From Rothia amarae (lineage in GTDB: Bacteria > Actinomycetota > Actinomycetes > Actinomycetales > Micrococcaceae): a stretch of 64,000 nucleotides of DNA. Position 1 is the stretch's first letter. Each line of letters begins with the position of its first letter. The notes beneath the pieces are model-generated. The model did not search any database. It saw only the letters and a program-made list of their open reading frames with translations, and was not told the origin of the DNA. A program made the translations under genes and the position numbers. This document shows positions 18,555-27,279 of the stretch, in pieces. The DNA is taken from NCBI RefSeq assembly GCF_014705945.2, contig NZ_CP061538.1:2294001-2358000 (forward strand), read 5' to 3'.

Positions 18555-19067
18555 ATGCAGATGAATAAAGAACTAGAGAAAAAATTCCAAGATCAAATCA
18601 CCCTCGAATTCGCCGCGTCCATGGTTTACCGCCAGCTCGCTATCGAAGCTGACGAGCAGGATCTACCGGGCATGAGCGAATGGTTGCGCCGTCAGGCTGA
18701 TGAGGAAATTGTTCACGCGAACAAGTTCATTCAGCACCTTTCCGACCGCGGTAACCACTCCAATATTGGCGCTATCCCCGCCCACACTATTAAGCAGGGC
18801 CTTTCCGCCGCCGAGATTTTTGAGGCAGCGCTGGCGCACGAGCAGAAAGTTTCGGCGTCCATTCGCGATCTTTACCGCGAGGCAGACCAGGCTAGCGACT
18901 TCGACTCCCGCCCTCTTTTGAACTGGTTTATTAATGAACAGATTGAAGAGGAAGCTACTGTTTCGGAGATTCTTGCGCAGATTAAGATGGTGGGCGACGA
19001 CGGCTCGGGGCTGTTGCGCCTGGACGATTCGCTGGGCAAGCGCCCCAATGAAGGTACCGAGGCATAA
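18555..19067 (+). CDS. ftnA: Ferritin, non-heme iron storage protein
   Basis: 170 aa. A four-helix ferritin with the ferroxidase-type residues expected for bacterial Ftn: LEFAASMVYRQLAIEAD, the second-helix E..H in ADEEIVHANKF, and the late E..E in NEQIEEEATVSEIL. It stores iron as ferric mineral in the cytosol and limits Fenton chemistry. The frame is open 13 codons further upstream to a GTG-like start, but the ATG at 18555 follows GGGAGG (13-base spacing) and matches the usual ferritin N-terminus (MNKELEKKFQDQI, with a second ATG two codons later). A terminator follows directly. Confidence 0.9.
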   Translation: MQMNKELEKKFQDQITLEFAASMVYRQLAIEADEQDLPGMSEWLRRQADEEIVHANKFIQHLSDRGNHSNIGAIPAHTIKQGLSAAEIFEAALAHEQKVSASIRDLYREADQASDFDSRPLLNWFINEQIEEEATVSEILAQIKMVGDDGSGLLRLDDSLGKRPNEGTEA

Positions 19068-19088
19068 AAGCTTGCGCGGACGAGATAT

Positions 19089-19127
19089 GCCCCGGAGCTC
19101 AAATTTTCTTGAGAGCTTCGGGGCTTT
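19089..19127 (+). terminator. Terminator after ferritin
   Basis: A GC-rich stem (GCCCCGGAGCTC with GAGCTTCGGGGC, one mismatch) followed by CTTTCTT lies about 20 bases after the ferritin stop codon. Confidence 0.8.
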
Positions 19128-19266
19128 CTTCCATTGAATGAGTAAGTTATCGAGCGGAACCGCTCACAATACCCTATGCAGGTTTTCTTTTATTTAGTAC
19201 GCTCTGTTCAGTATTTCCCCCGAGGCTACTCTCAAACAGGAGCTTTAGTTTTCCCTAGGATTTTTT

Positions 19267-19830
19267 GTGAATATTTCTCGACGTCAAACTCTTACTGGCG
19301 CAGCGTGGTCTGTTCCCGTTGTTATCGCCTCTGCCGCTGTTCCCGCTTATGCAGCTTCCGGTATTTTCGCCGTCAACTTTGATGGAGGCGGGGGAGCTAA
19401 TGGATGGCAGAACTCGGTTTACCTGAACTTTGGAACGAGCAACGGCTCCACTCAGACCCTCACCAAGCCAGTGACTCTCACCATCAACGTCATAGGCCTC
19501 AATACCAATACGACGACCCAGCGTAGCTTCATCATTGGTAGCTCAAACGGAACCCTCGGTACCAGGACTTACACCGCAGCTACCCGCACCACTACTTTTA
19601 CATGGACGATTCCTGCAGGCACGTCCATTCCGCCCCTCGCAACCGGCGGTAACGCATTGCCTGATATTTTGTTCAGTTTTGGAGACGGTCTAGCTGGCGT
19701 TAACCGTATTACCAACAAAATTGTGGTAACTGCTGTGAATGGCGCGTCCCTTTCTCAGACTTTGCCAGTAGATTCCAGCGTCCTTAAGGACAAGAACAAA
19801 GGGGCAATTTCACCCGACGGTATCTACTAA
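19267..19830 (+). CDS. Secreted hypothetical protein with Tat-like signal
   Basis: 187 aa, GTG start after TAGGA. The N-terminus NISRRQTLTGAAW followed by a hydrophobic stretch ending in AYA is a good Tat-type signal peptide. The mature part is Thr/Asn/Ser/Gly-rich, with no cysteines and alternating polar/hydrophobic residues that suggest beta structure. I do not recognise a family. It may be a surface or wall-associated beta-sandwich protein. It stands alone, between the ferritin terminator and its own terminator-like hairpin. Confidence 0.7.
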   Translation: MNISRRQTLTGAAWSVPVVIASAAVPAYAASGIFAVNFDGGGGANGWQNSVYLNFGTSNGSTQTLTKPVTLTINVIGLNTNTTTQRSFIIGSSNGTLGTRTYTAATRTTTFTWTIPAGTSIPPLATGGNALPDILFSFGDGLAGVNRITNKIVVTAVNGASLSQTLPVDSSVLKDKNKGAISPDGIY

Positions 19831-19954
19831 ACGAATCCACCGCCCTGTACACCTCGGTACGAAGTCCTAGCTTAGCTGCTACCACCGGTTACTTCACGGC
19901 AAAAATTACTCCTGACGTTGTAGAGAAATAACGCTTTCTCCAGTTCATAAAGAT

Positions 19955-19994
19955 AAAGGTGGGAGAGGAGCTACGGCTCAACTCTCCCACCTTT
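19955..19994 (+). terminator. Terminator-like hairpin
   Basis: AAAGGTGGGAGAG (19955-19967) pairs exactly with CTCTCCCACCTTT (19982-19994), followed by GTTG. It could terminate transcription from the Tat-signal protein gene. Confidence 0.65.
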
Positions 19995-20204
19995 GTTGCA
20001 GGGGAAATGCAATGATCGCTTCTGTTTCACGCCGCGTGCACCGGGGGAATAGGGGGTACTTTCAAAAGCGCGGGTTTTCAACTGTCAAAAAGAAGCTTCT
20101 TGTTAATAGTAAAGAGCGCCCTGTCTCTCTTATGGCGCAGCCCTAGGGGGTATTCGCCATAAAACGCTGCCCCGCTCACAACACCCCATGTCAAGTACTA
20201 GAAA

Positions 20205-20244
20205 GGTGAGCGAGATACCGTTTTAAAACGGTATCTCGCTCACC
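20205..20244. repeat. 40-bp perfect palindrome
   Basis: GGTGAGCGAGATACCGTTTT is followed directly by its exact reverse complement. The centre TTTTAAAA has no unpaired loop. It is either a cruciform/terminator for both strands or a protein-binding site. There is no coding sequence around it. Confidence 0.8.
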
Positions 20245-20280
20245 CATCTGGTACCTCGACCCCCAAATTTTTGAAACAAA

Positions 20281-20310
20281 AAAGCCCCGATCCTTTCGAA
20301 TCGGGGCTTT
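20281..20310 (+). terminator. Terminator next to the 111-bp repeat
   Basis: AAAGCCCCGAT pairs with ATCGGGGCTTT around an 8-base loop. A related stem (AAGCCCGATTC and its complement) precedes the other 111-bp repeat, at 31713-31748, so terminator and repeat may travel together. Confidence 0.75.
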
Positions 20311-20311
20311 A

Positions 20312-20422
20312 CGCGGTGGGTCGTTTGCATGGTTAAAACTAGCCCGGTATAGCAAGGATCCTGCCTCCCTATTTGAGGGATTCGGTAAAGCTTTCCCGAA
20401 GCAAAAAGCAGATTTTCCCGAA
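20312..20422. repeat. 111-bp direct repeat, left copy
   Basis: It matches 31798-31908 in the same orientation with one visible mismatch (20411 G versus 31897 A). It contains small stem-loops such as TCCCTATTTGAGGGA. The two copies bracket the whole truncated T7SS copy A. Short ORFs run through both copies but show no sign of being genes. Confidence 0.85.
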
Positions 20423-20425
20423 CCC

Positions 20426-20944
20426 CTAACCAGCTGAACCCGGCGAGACTTCTCCCGTCGAAGTATCAACACTGACAACCAACCGATCCCGCACCATAGC
20501 GCCTTCTGCCTTAAAAGCATCCTCCAACATCTGCGCCGTCAAATTCTCCCCCGAGACTCCTTTATGAAAGCTGAACTCAATCAACTTCCCATCAGGCATC
20601 TCAAGGTCATAATAATAAGATGCTGGCACATCAGAACGTAAAGAATTAATTGCGCTAACCAGCTGAGCAGGATCATTTACCGTCTCCTGAGTCAAAATTA
20701 ACTCAAGACTAATTGAGTCTTCATAACCATTTGACCAGTACTGCATCTTAGAGAAAAATGACTCATCCAAGTGAGAACTAACCTGACTATTGAGTTCACT
20801 CTCACGCTCTGCCCGCATAATTCTATTCTCAGCTTCAGAATTGGAGTACCCACCCCAGGCAACAAAAGAGAAGACAGGGATAATGCTGATCACCACAAGA
20901 ATACCGAGGATGACAGCAATCACAGTTTTAATGGTTTTACTCAT
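20426..20944 (-). CDS. Membrane-anchored hypothetical protein of the T7SS island
   Basis: About 172 aa, ATG at 20944 (a GTG lies one codon upstream). One N-terminal membrane helix (residues about 7-33) precedes a polar domain of about 135 residues with a predicted outside location. No family is recognised. The domain IEFSFHKGVSG and its surroundings contain no cysteines, unlike the island lipoproteins. It is the last gene of copy A, next to the direct repeat and downstream of another small TM protein. Confidence 0.6.
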   Translation of the reverse strand: MSKTIKTVIAVILGILVVISIIPVFSFVAWGGYSNSEAENRIMRAERESELNSQVSSHLDESFFSKMQYWSNGYEDSISLELILTQETVNDPAQLVSAINSLRSDVPASYYYDLEMPDGKLIEFSFHKGVSGENLTAQMLEDAFKAEGAMVRDRLVVSVDTSTGEVSPGSAG

Positions 20945-20964
20945 CACGAACTACACTCTGCCTC

Positions 20965-21189
20965 TTAATAAAAAATGGATAGAGATTCTGAGGGGACAAA
21001 AACCATACTCATGTGTTGATGAGTAATTCCCCGAAGTTCGTTCTCGCGCTTTTCTAACCGATTCGCTTCAAAGAGTACGTACACTACCGCAAGAGCTTCC
21101 AACACGAGAATGACTGAAAAAATAAGGATAAGGATATTAAGAATCCGATGACCAAGGGTCTTTGATTCTCGCCTAGGGGAAATTTTCAT
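20965..21189 (-). CDS. Small single-TM protein
   Basis: 74 aa from the ATG at 21189, which has AGAAGA about eight bases upstream. A longer frame to a GTG at 21213 lacks a ribosome site. A basic N-terminus (MKISPRRESK) is followed by a long hydrophobic helix (about 18-42) and a short charged tail. Function unknown. It lies 20 bases upstream of the 172-aa membrane protein, so the two are probably co-transcribed. Confidence 0.55.
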   Translation of the reverse strand: MKISPRRESKTLGHRILNILILIFSVILVLEALAVVYVLFEANRLEKRENELRGITHQHMSMVFVPSESLSIFY

Positions 21190-21282
21190 AGAATTTATCT
21201 TCTTGCTACGCACTGGGGGATCTAGCTTTATGACGGCCTAAAAATGGGGCGTGTGATTCTCTACTGAAGGTGTTCAGTCATT

Positions 21283-21330
21283 GACAACACCCGTTGCTAT
21301 ACAAAGCCCCCGCAGAGACCGCATACACAA
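21283..21330 (-). pseudogene. Remnant 3' end of the 115-aa TM protein gene
   Basis: A 27-base stretch (21283-21309) is identical to the 3' end of the intact 115-aa gene of copy B (33210-33236) and would encode the same ALYSNGCC ending. Everything upstream in that gene is missing here. It is a fossil of the duplication. Confidence 0.6.
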
Positions 21331-21351
21331 ATCAACCTAACTCATTATCTT

Positions 21352-21876
21352 CTATGCTTTCTCCCCCGGGAAAACCTGAGCCGAAGACTCATCACCCTTA
21401 AAACCAGAAAAACATTCAGTATCAGCTTCTACCGACTCACCACCGACACCAGCGGTATAAACCACCACAGTGCCGTGCTCTAAATCGGTGGCAATCTGAA
21501 ACATACCCTTACTCTCACCTACGTTGCGCACCTTCAAACCACGAGATTCCCAAGCCTGTCGAACTTTATTAATTTGATGTTGATAGTTCTCAGTGCCAAG
21601 ATTCTGATCATAGGCTGTAGCTTTCAGCTCAAGATTTCCCTTTCCTTCCCCGCAGGGAAAAACAGTCACATCCGCCCACGATGCTTCTCGATAGGGAAAA
21701 GGCTTCGTATTATTCATCCATAGAAACTTCGCCTCATTCCCATTAGCACTAGCAGCAACAGCTACCGCAGAGTACATCTCCTTGAAAATCTCGTTAACAT
21801 CAGGCTCAACAGCCCCATTCTTCTGAGTCACAGAACCGCATCCTGTCACCACAAGCACCGCAATGACGACAGCCAC
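21352..21876 (-). CDS. Lipoprotein of the island family, start impaired (copy A)
   Basis: Nearly identical to the 189-aa lipoprotein at 33555-34124, with the same lipobox VTGCG, the same FPCGEGKGNLELK and WESRGLKVRNVGE segments, and a C-terminal TECFSG. Compared with copy B it lacks 12 bases that include both start codons (copy B has GAGAAAAACATCAAGAAAATC on the plus strand, this copy GAGAAAGCC). The first remaining in-frame start is a GTG (21876), which leaves a signal peptide without a basic N-region. It may be silent or poorly exported. Copy B shows what the intact protein looks like. Confidence 0.65.
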   Translation of the reverse strand: MAVVIAVLVVTGCGSVTQKNGAVEPDVNEIFKEMYSAVAVAASANGNEAKFLWMNNTKPFPYREASWADVTVFPCGEGKGNLELKATAYDQNLGTENYQHQINKVRQAWESRGLKVRNVGESKGMFQIATDLEHGTVVVYTAGVGGESVEADTECFSGFKGDESSAQVFPGEKA

Positions 21877-21945
21877 GCAAACAATCAGAAAACGGTGGAA
21901 CCCCGAAGAGAAAGCCTTTCCCCGAAGCCCCAGGAAAACGAATGA

Positions 21946-22515
21946 CTATGAAGCTGATGCAGACGACGGGGCAGGAATCTCAGCAGAACACGGCGAAGAA
22001 ATATCAATATAATCCACTCCGCCCTCACTCACCGAATACAAAACCGTCACCCCTGCAGGAGTCGAAGCGCCAATCGTAATCCCCGGAGCATCCTTGGTCC
22101 CCGGAGCAACGTTCTTCACTTCCCACCCTAAAGACTCCCATCTTGCGCGAATCTTCTCAGACTGAGGCTCCCACTCATCAGCAGAGTACTTCTTATTTCC
22201 TTCTACCGGGGCAGAATACTTATATTCAAAACCATCTTTAGCATTGCCACCACAAACCGCGGAAAATATATCTATATTATTATCAAGTTCGGAAGCCTCA
22301 TAAGGCCGTCCACCTTGATACTTGAAATAGTGTGGACCCACTCCCGTAGCTTTGACTGTCTCTTGAACCGCAGTGCGAAAATCATCCTGCACAGCTTCAA
22401 CCTTTACACCCGAATCCGACATAGAACTCCCCTTATCCTCACTACTATCCATAGAACAACCAGAAACACCCAACAACGCTAAAACACAAACAAAACTTGC
22501 CACCAGCTGACGCAT
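21946..22515 (-). CDS. Candidate immunity lipoprotein downstream of the 754-aa effector
   Basis: About 189 aa. The ATG at 22515 gives a signal peptide with lipobox LGVSGC. The start overlaps the effector's terminal region (its stop is at 22520). The mature domain has the family pattern: a first cysteine in VCGGNAKDGFEYKYS, then RARWESLGWEVKNV, then GVTVLYSVSEGG and a second cysteine in SSPCSAE. The paralogue at 34161-34745 shares almost all of the C-terminal 130 residues but differs in the N-terminal half. Role as immunity protein for the hydrolase just upstream is inference from position and export. Confidence 0.75.
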   Translation of the reverse strand: MRQLVASFVCVLALLGVSGCSMDSSEDKGSSMSDSGVKVEAVQDDFRTAVQETVKATGVGPHYFKYQGGRPYEASELDNNIDIFSAVCGGNAKDGFEYKYSAPVEGNKKYSADEWEPQSEKIRARWESLGWEVKNVAPGTKDAPGITIGASTPAGVTVLYSVSEGGVDYIDISSPCSAEIPAPSSASAS

Positions 22516-22519
22516 CAAA

Positions 22520-24784
22520 CTACCTACTCTCAAAATTCTCAGGCCTACTACCCACAACACTATCCTCAGCCAACCCCTGCTCAGCCATCATCTCCCGCAC
22601 CTTCGACTCAGAAAGATCACCAGATACAGAGTCCTCACCCGCAAACGGCCCCCACGACCACTGGTCAACTGGCTCCACAAAACGCTGAGCATTCTCGCCC
22701 CTGCCCATAGAAGCTTGAGAAATCATTTCCAAACTCGTCGTACCAGGAGTGTAATACCCCTGCTGAGGACCAGGTATTCTCGGAAAATCAGATAAACCAT
22801 CCACCTTATCCATAAACCCAGAACCGTTACTTTCAGTCAGCCCATGATGATCCACATCCTCCCAATACTTACCATCAAGGCTGTAACCACCATGAGTTTG
22901 CAAGGCCGTAGCATCGGTAATTTTATCCGGAGTATCACGCTTCAAGTCATAATTAATACTTCCCGTCCCTTTAAAACCAAGGGGAGCAGTCCAATCTTTA
23001 CCTGTCGCTGCATAGTAAATATTTTGTTTACCATCACTACCGCGTTCAACCGCCAGCCCCGTGGAATTCGCCTGGTCGATATTGGACTGTTTCACACCAG
23101 CAGAACCAACCGCCACATAATCATCGACCTTACTCTGCATCCGGGTCAGAGAATCAGTCGCTGTCGTCGTCCCGTAAGAGTGAGCAATGATGGAATAGTA
23201 CGCATCGTTTAGATGCTGCGCATCCGGCGCTTTCGTCGCCAAGAAGCCGTCACTAAACCCAGCCAAGGACACCCCTCCGCGTTCGGCTAGATCAGGGCGG
23301 CGCACCGAAGAGGAATAAGGAGCATTCAGGTCTCCTCCGTTATAGGGCTTATATTCCGGCTCGGACAGAAGATTCTTAGCTTGCTCTCCCACCGTCGGAG
23401 GAGCATCATAGCCAGCACGAACAATCACAGCTTGGGGAGTGCCACCGAGGTAAGTTTTACGTCGATTGTATATATTTTGCCCCTGTCCCATTTGCGCTGG
23501 CATAGAACCATAAGCGCTATTATCCATGCCATGAATTACCGAGGTAGTATTCTGCGACGCATCTAAATCTCCGATTGAGATGGAAGCCATCACATTATTA
23601 TCAGCATTGCTGTCCCGGTATTTCGGAAGAGTTCGAACCAGATCAAGCTGTATCAGCTGACGAACATCTGTAATACCGACATCATTATTAAGCGAAGACT
23701 TTACATTCTCTAGAGCAGTTCTTGTATCCGCATCCATGCTCTCTCCAGCAACAACCCATTTATTACCCGAGAGCAAATCATCCAACAAACCCCGCAACGC
23801 CTGATCACGCTCACCATACGAAACACCATCAAGGTTTCCCACAAAACCAGGAGCAGCAGCTATCAAAGCCTTCTTCTGCTCATCGCTGAGCTTTTCACCA
23901 GCAAACCCGCTCTTACCATCACCAGATGGGTTACCCCACCAGTCCTTCACCATAAAAGTATTCTCAACACTCGTGCCCTCAGGGAATAAGGGAACCAGTG
24001 CCAAATCCGGACGAGAAGCAAAAAAGACACTCAACTGCTCCGGAGAAAGATCAGAAAGCTCAGATAATAGCTCAGGAAGTTTCTCCGGATCGCTCAGCAC
24101 CTTTTCATAAGCGGCACTCACCTTCTTCCCCTTATCGCCTAAGCCTCCCAACTCATCACTCACAGCGCTGACAGAAGGAGCAAAACTACCCCCAGCCCCG
24201 AACAGCGTATTCACCGACCAAGTACCAGCCCGCTGAAGACTATATGCCTCGACCGCTGCCGAGGACTCCCGTGCATACTCCTCACGAATACCATCCACCG
24301 TCCGCTGAGCCGCGTCAATCACTAGTTGAGCAGCAGCCATCTCTTCTACCAAGTGCCGCTTTTTCGCATCAGCAGAAGCATCTTTCTTCTTCGCAGCAGA
24401 GGCAACTGCTCCTAAAGTACTGATCTGTGCAGAACTATCGGCGCGGCTGGCATGAGCATCCTGAGCTGAACGTAACGCAGCATCAGCACGCTCTTGCATA
24501 TCAGCTAGCTTGCCTTTCCACGAGTTCAATGTCTCTCTGGCAGCGGTGAAAGCATCAGAAAAATGAGATAGAGCTGTTTGCCCTTCGGAAGCCACTTTTT
24601 CCATCCGCTGAACACGGTGAGAAACTCCATTAGTAGCTGTAATTTTAGACAGTTGGTTCGCTAAGTTTTGAACATCTTGTGCTCGGCTCTCCCAGTGAGA
24701 GATAACAGGAGTCCACGCATCCGGGGCCCCAGGGCAGGGGTCGCCGCCAGTTAAAGGTGTCCAGTCAGAAGGGCGATTACTCAT
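22520..24784 (-). CDS. T7SS-type alpha/beta-hydrolase (DUF1023) effector, intact, 754 aa
   Basis: The N-terminus NRPSDWTPLTGGDPCPG matches the signature of actinobacterial putative T7SS-secreted proteins. Residues about 30-200 are helical/coiled coil (LXG/WXG-like). The C-terminal half is a DUF1023/Abhydrolase_8 domain with SIGDLDASQNTTSVIHGMDN (the GDLD...PGM-type motif), nucleophile elbow IAHSYGTTT near residue 533, a following VGSAGV strand, and a candidate catalytic His in DHHGLTE near 645. It is probably a secreted lipase/esterase-like toxin. An Esx-like gene lies upstream and lipoproteins downstream. It is one of only two effectors in the window without a visible lesion. Confidence 0.85.
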   Translation of the reverse strand: MSNRPSDWTPLTGGDPCPGAPDAWTPVISHWESRAQDVQNLANQLSKITATNGVSHRVQRMEKVASEGQTALSHFSDAFTAARETLNSWKGKLADMQERADAALRSAQDAHASRADSSAQISTLGAVASAAKKKDASADAKKRHLVEEMAAAQLVIDAAQRTVDGIREEYARESSAAVEAYSLQRAGTWSVNTLFGAGGSFAPSVSAVSDELGGLGDKGKKVSAAYEKVLSDPEKLPELLSELSDLSPEQLSVFFASRPDLALVPLFPEGTSVENTFMVKDWWGNPSGDGKSGFAGEKLSDEQKKALIAAAPGFVGNLDGVSYGERDQALRGLLDDLLSGNKWVVAGESMDADTRTALENVKSSLNNDVGITDVRQLIQLDLVRTLPKYRDSNADNNVMASISIGDLDASQNTTSVIHGMDNSAYGSMPAQMGQGQNIYNRRKTYLGGTPQAVIVRAGYDAPPTVGEQAKNLLSEPEYKPYNGGDLNAPYSSSVRRPDLAERGGVSLAGFSDGFLATKAPDAQHLNDAYYSIIAHSYGTTTATDSLTRMQSKVDDYVAVGSAGVKQSNIDQANSTGLAVERGSDGKQNIYYAATGKDWTAPLGFKGTGSINYDLKRDTPDKITDATALQTHGGYSLDGKYWEDVDHHGLTESNGSGFMDKVDGLSDFPRIPGPQQGYYTPGTTSLEMISQASMGRGENAQRFVEPVDQWSWGPFAGEDSVSGDLSESKVREMMAEQGLAEDSVVGSRPENFESR

Positions 24785-24869
24785 GATGTATCACTTTCAA
24801 ATCTTGTCAATACTATGGGGGGAAGAGAGGTAATGCTGACGTTATAGCTAGTAGATAACGGATGGAGGA

Positions 24870-25184
24870 TTAAGATTTTTGAGCTTGGGCCGCGACAGCG
24901 CCTAGTGTTCCTACTGGGCCTGGGTTGCTGGTGCCGTCTGCTTCTTTAAAAGTGTCATAGGTAATTTGTGCGCCTTCTTGCGCGTTGGAAAGTGAGGTTG
25001 AAGCATCCACTAGAAGTTTTTCTTCCTCAGCCTTCACGGTCTCCGCGTGATGTGCTGCTACCGGGTCCTCGCTAGCGCTTGAGGGAGCTAATGATCCAGC
25101 AAGCTGTTCCATGCTACGGTGACTTGTTTTGAAGGTATCTATCAGTTGTTGTAGTAAGTCGTAACTGAAATCTAGGTCTGGCAT
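24870..25184 (-). CDS. Esx-like small helical partner (copy A)
   Basis: 104 aa. Two amphipathic helices separated near SLAPSSASEDP, no signal peptide. It shares DPVA.HHA.TVK..E..LL with the 89/90-aa proteins at 40217 and 43383, and ends ...ITYDTFKEADG, the island-wide C-terminal signature. There is no WXG in the turn. It lies 85 bases upstream of the 754-aa effector and by analogy with Esx/LXG systems would be its secretion partner; that is inference. Confidence 0.75.
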   Translation of the reverse strand: MPDLDFSYDLLQQLIDTFKTSHRSMEQLAGSLAPSSASEDPVAAHHAETVKAEEEKLLVDASTSLSNAQEGAQITYDTFKEADGTSNPGPVGTLGAVAAQAQKS

Positions 25185-25276
25185 TTCAATCGTTTCCTCT
25201 CATGCCTTACATATTCTGTGCACTATCGTTACCAACAAATTGCTCTAATGCCACATCTGTCTAACCGGACACCCCG

Positions 25277-25966
25277 CTACCCTTGGTCCAACTCACCCAC
25301 ACACCGACCCCACACATAATGCAACAACAGATTCAAGGACAAACTATCCTCAGCCTCTACTTCCCACACCGAGCCCGAACCACTCCCCTCAGAAGAACCT
25401 TTCAACCTCCACAACCAACCCTCACGGAAAAAAATATGAACCCCACCCGGCAAAGCACTACAATTCACCCGCCACCCACGAGCAGACTCATCAAAAACCC
25501 CCGCACTCAAAACCTCAGCTGAAAAACTCGCATCCCTCACCTCAGGCACGCCCACCGCTGGAAGAGACACCCACGACAAGACATGTTGCAACGCATTCTC
25601 ATGCGTCGTCCGCGAAAAAATAAACTCACCCGTAGCACACCCAGCATCATCAATGACCGCCGCGCGCACAATACTCTCTTCTTCACCCAGGGAAACTCGC
25701 AGTACATTCTCCTGCTCAGCATGCAACTGGCACACCGACAACTCACTCGCAGGGCTCCTCACCAGACCTAAGATACGTGTGCCTCCACTAGTGAGTTTCC
25801 CGCGCTCATCAAGAATCCCTACCTGCTGTAAATCTGCTCTGACAGACTCAGGCAACGACACCCACGCCTCACCAGCGGCCCCTGCCTGCCCCAACAACTC
25901 CCACACCAAATCCGGCAACAGAAGAGTTTGTTCAAAATCATTGTTCGCTAAAATCATCAGAATCAA
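25277..25966 (-). CDS. EspG-like cytosolic protein (copy A)
   Basis: 229 aa, soluble, no signal. The sequence is identical to the protein at 43730-44419. The layout (LPESVRADLQQVGILDERG, then alternating strands and a C-terminal WEVEAEDSLSLNLLLHYVW) loosely resembles the EspG chaperone family of ESX systems, which keeps effectors soluble before export; this is a weak call. The start ATG overlaps the stop of the upstream gene (ATGA), so translation is coupled. It lies inside the 1,996-bp identical block. Confidence 0.6.
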   Translation of the reverse strand: MILMILANNDFEQTLLLPDLVWELLGQAGAAGEAWVSLPESVRADLQQVGILDERGKLTSGGTRILGLVRSPASELSVCQLHAEQENVLRVSLGEEESIVRAAVIDDAGCATGEFIFSRTTHENALQHVLSWVSLPAVGVPEVRDASFSAEVLSAGVFDESARGWRVNCSALPGGVHIFFREGWLWRLKGSSEGSGSGSVWEVEAEDSLSLNLLLHYVWGRCVGELDQG

Positions 25967-27279
25967 TCCTCATAGAAAGGGAAGTGGTACAGCCTAGTAG
26001 CAGGAGAAAACGTTTGAATAATATGAGTACTCAACGAAAACCCGGTATCCGCTAAAGCCAAAGGAACCGTTACCGTCACCGCAGTAGCAACCTCACCCAC
26101 CAGGGTAAAAAGCTGAAAACACGCCAACACAGCCTTGTTCTGCACCCTCGAATGCACCACCAAGGAAACTTCTTCGGTTTCCGTGAAATACTCACGCTCA
26201 CCTAAGAGCACGAAGTTTTGCTTTGCGAACCTCTGCCGCAGGGACTCCACTTGGGTGGCAGTATAAGCCTGTAAATCCTGCAGCTCTTCCGGCGGAGCCT
26301 CCACCGTGACCACCACGTTTACTCCCGCCAGATACTCCTCTGTTGCCTGAGCAACCACAGCAACAGACTCATTAGCCCCTACATCCACTACCCAGTGCTC
26401 AGGAACTGTAAGTTTTACCCCGCTCGTGGGTTCCACATACGTCCTCATCTGCATAACCATCCCTTTCTCCACATCACTACAGAACTCTCGCCACGTCACC
26501 GAGGGTTACTGGCCAGAAAAATACTCCCCCTGGCCATGCTCAGGCACCACAGAACCCTCCACCGGCCCCTGTTCCCCGGCGAAATTCTTCCGCACCAAAG
26601 ACCCAGCCGTCACCGGCAACCACCGCTTCGATTCCAAAGCCTTCACTAACCTGGCAGGCTTAGCCTTCAGGCGCGTCCACCAACCCTGATCCGAGACAAA
26701 CACAAACGACTGACCCGAAACAGAATCAGGCTCACCCACAGTAATCTGCAACTGCCCCGAATCCAGGCGCTGCAGTTTCACATCAGCAGAAGAAACATTG
26801 GCAAAAGAAACCACCCAACTATGCCGACGCACATAATCCTCACCCGCAACCTGCACAAAACTGAGCCGATGCAAATCCACAAACAACTCCACCGTGCGCG
26901 TACGAGTCTGCTCCAGATTCGGCTCGGCCGGGAAATACATAGACTTCCGGTAAGAGAGGTCTTCGGCACAGAGGTATTTTTCAGGGATCTCCCCGGTGAA
27001 CGTAAAAGGCCCAGTAATCGTTCCGCGCAGAGTGTACCGGTGGGTGTGATTGGAGGGGATCTGATCCTGATACATCTGGAAACTGGTCTGCGTGTTGGTG
27101 AAGGCGGTGAGTTCGGTGACGAAGGGCTGGTTGGTTTTTCGGATGTTGGTGATGGGCTCTATTGGTGGGGCTGAGCGGGTGTGGAGTCTGTAGAGTCGGG
27201 CGGCGTGAATGTGGTGGTGTTTTTTGTGGCGGGTCCAGGCGTAGAGGGTGTGGTGGGTTTCGCGCCACCAACGTGGGCG
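25284..27279. repeat. 1,996-bp identical block, copy A
   Basis: It matches 43737-45732 in the same orientation (offset 18,453). No difference was seen in the stretches compared, and proteins and antisense frames alike are identical. It carries the EspG-like gene, the LpqN-like gene and the 3' two-thirds of the multi-TM gene. The borders are sharp: at 25283 and 27280 the copies begin to differ. Confidence 0.85.
25963..26460 (-). CDS. LpqN/DUF1795-like protein (copy A)
   Basis: About 165 aa from the ATG at 26460, which has GGAG-AAAGGG directly upstream; the frame is open to 26499. An alpha/beta protein with TSGVKLTVPEHWVVD, then AGVNVVVTVEAP, similar in plan to the LpqN/PsbP-like (DUF1795) fold, but with no signal peptide or lipobox. 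The stop overlaps the next gene's start. It is identical to 44416-44913. The function in the secretion cluster is unknown. Confidence 0.65.
   Translation of the reverse strand: MVMQMRTYVEPTSGVKLTVPEHWVVDVGANESVAVVAQATEEYLAGVNVVVTVEAPPEELQDLQAYTATQVESLRQRFAKQNFVLLGEREYFTETEEVSLVVHSRVQNKAVLACFQLFTLVGEVATAVTVTVPLALADTGFSLSTHIIQTFSPATRLYHFPFYED

Larger units (their letters stand above)
19831..20425. other. Gene-free, hairpin-rich boundary region
   Basis: About 595 bases with no supported gene. It holds a terminator (19955-19994), a loose hairpin (20130-20137 with 20155-20162), a 40-bp perfect palindrome (20205-20244), a second terminator (20281-20310) and the first 111-bp direct repeat (20312-20422). 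This is the left border of the duplicated T7SS island. Confidence 0.7.
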
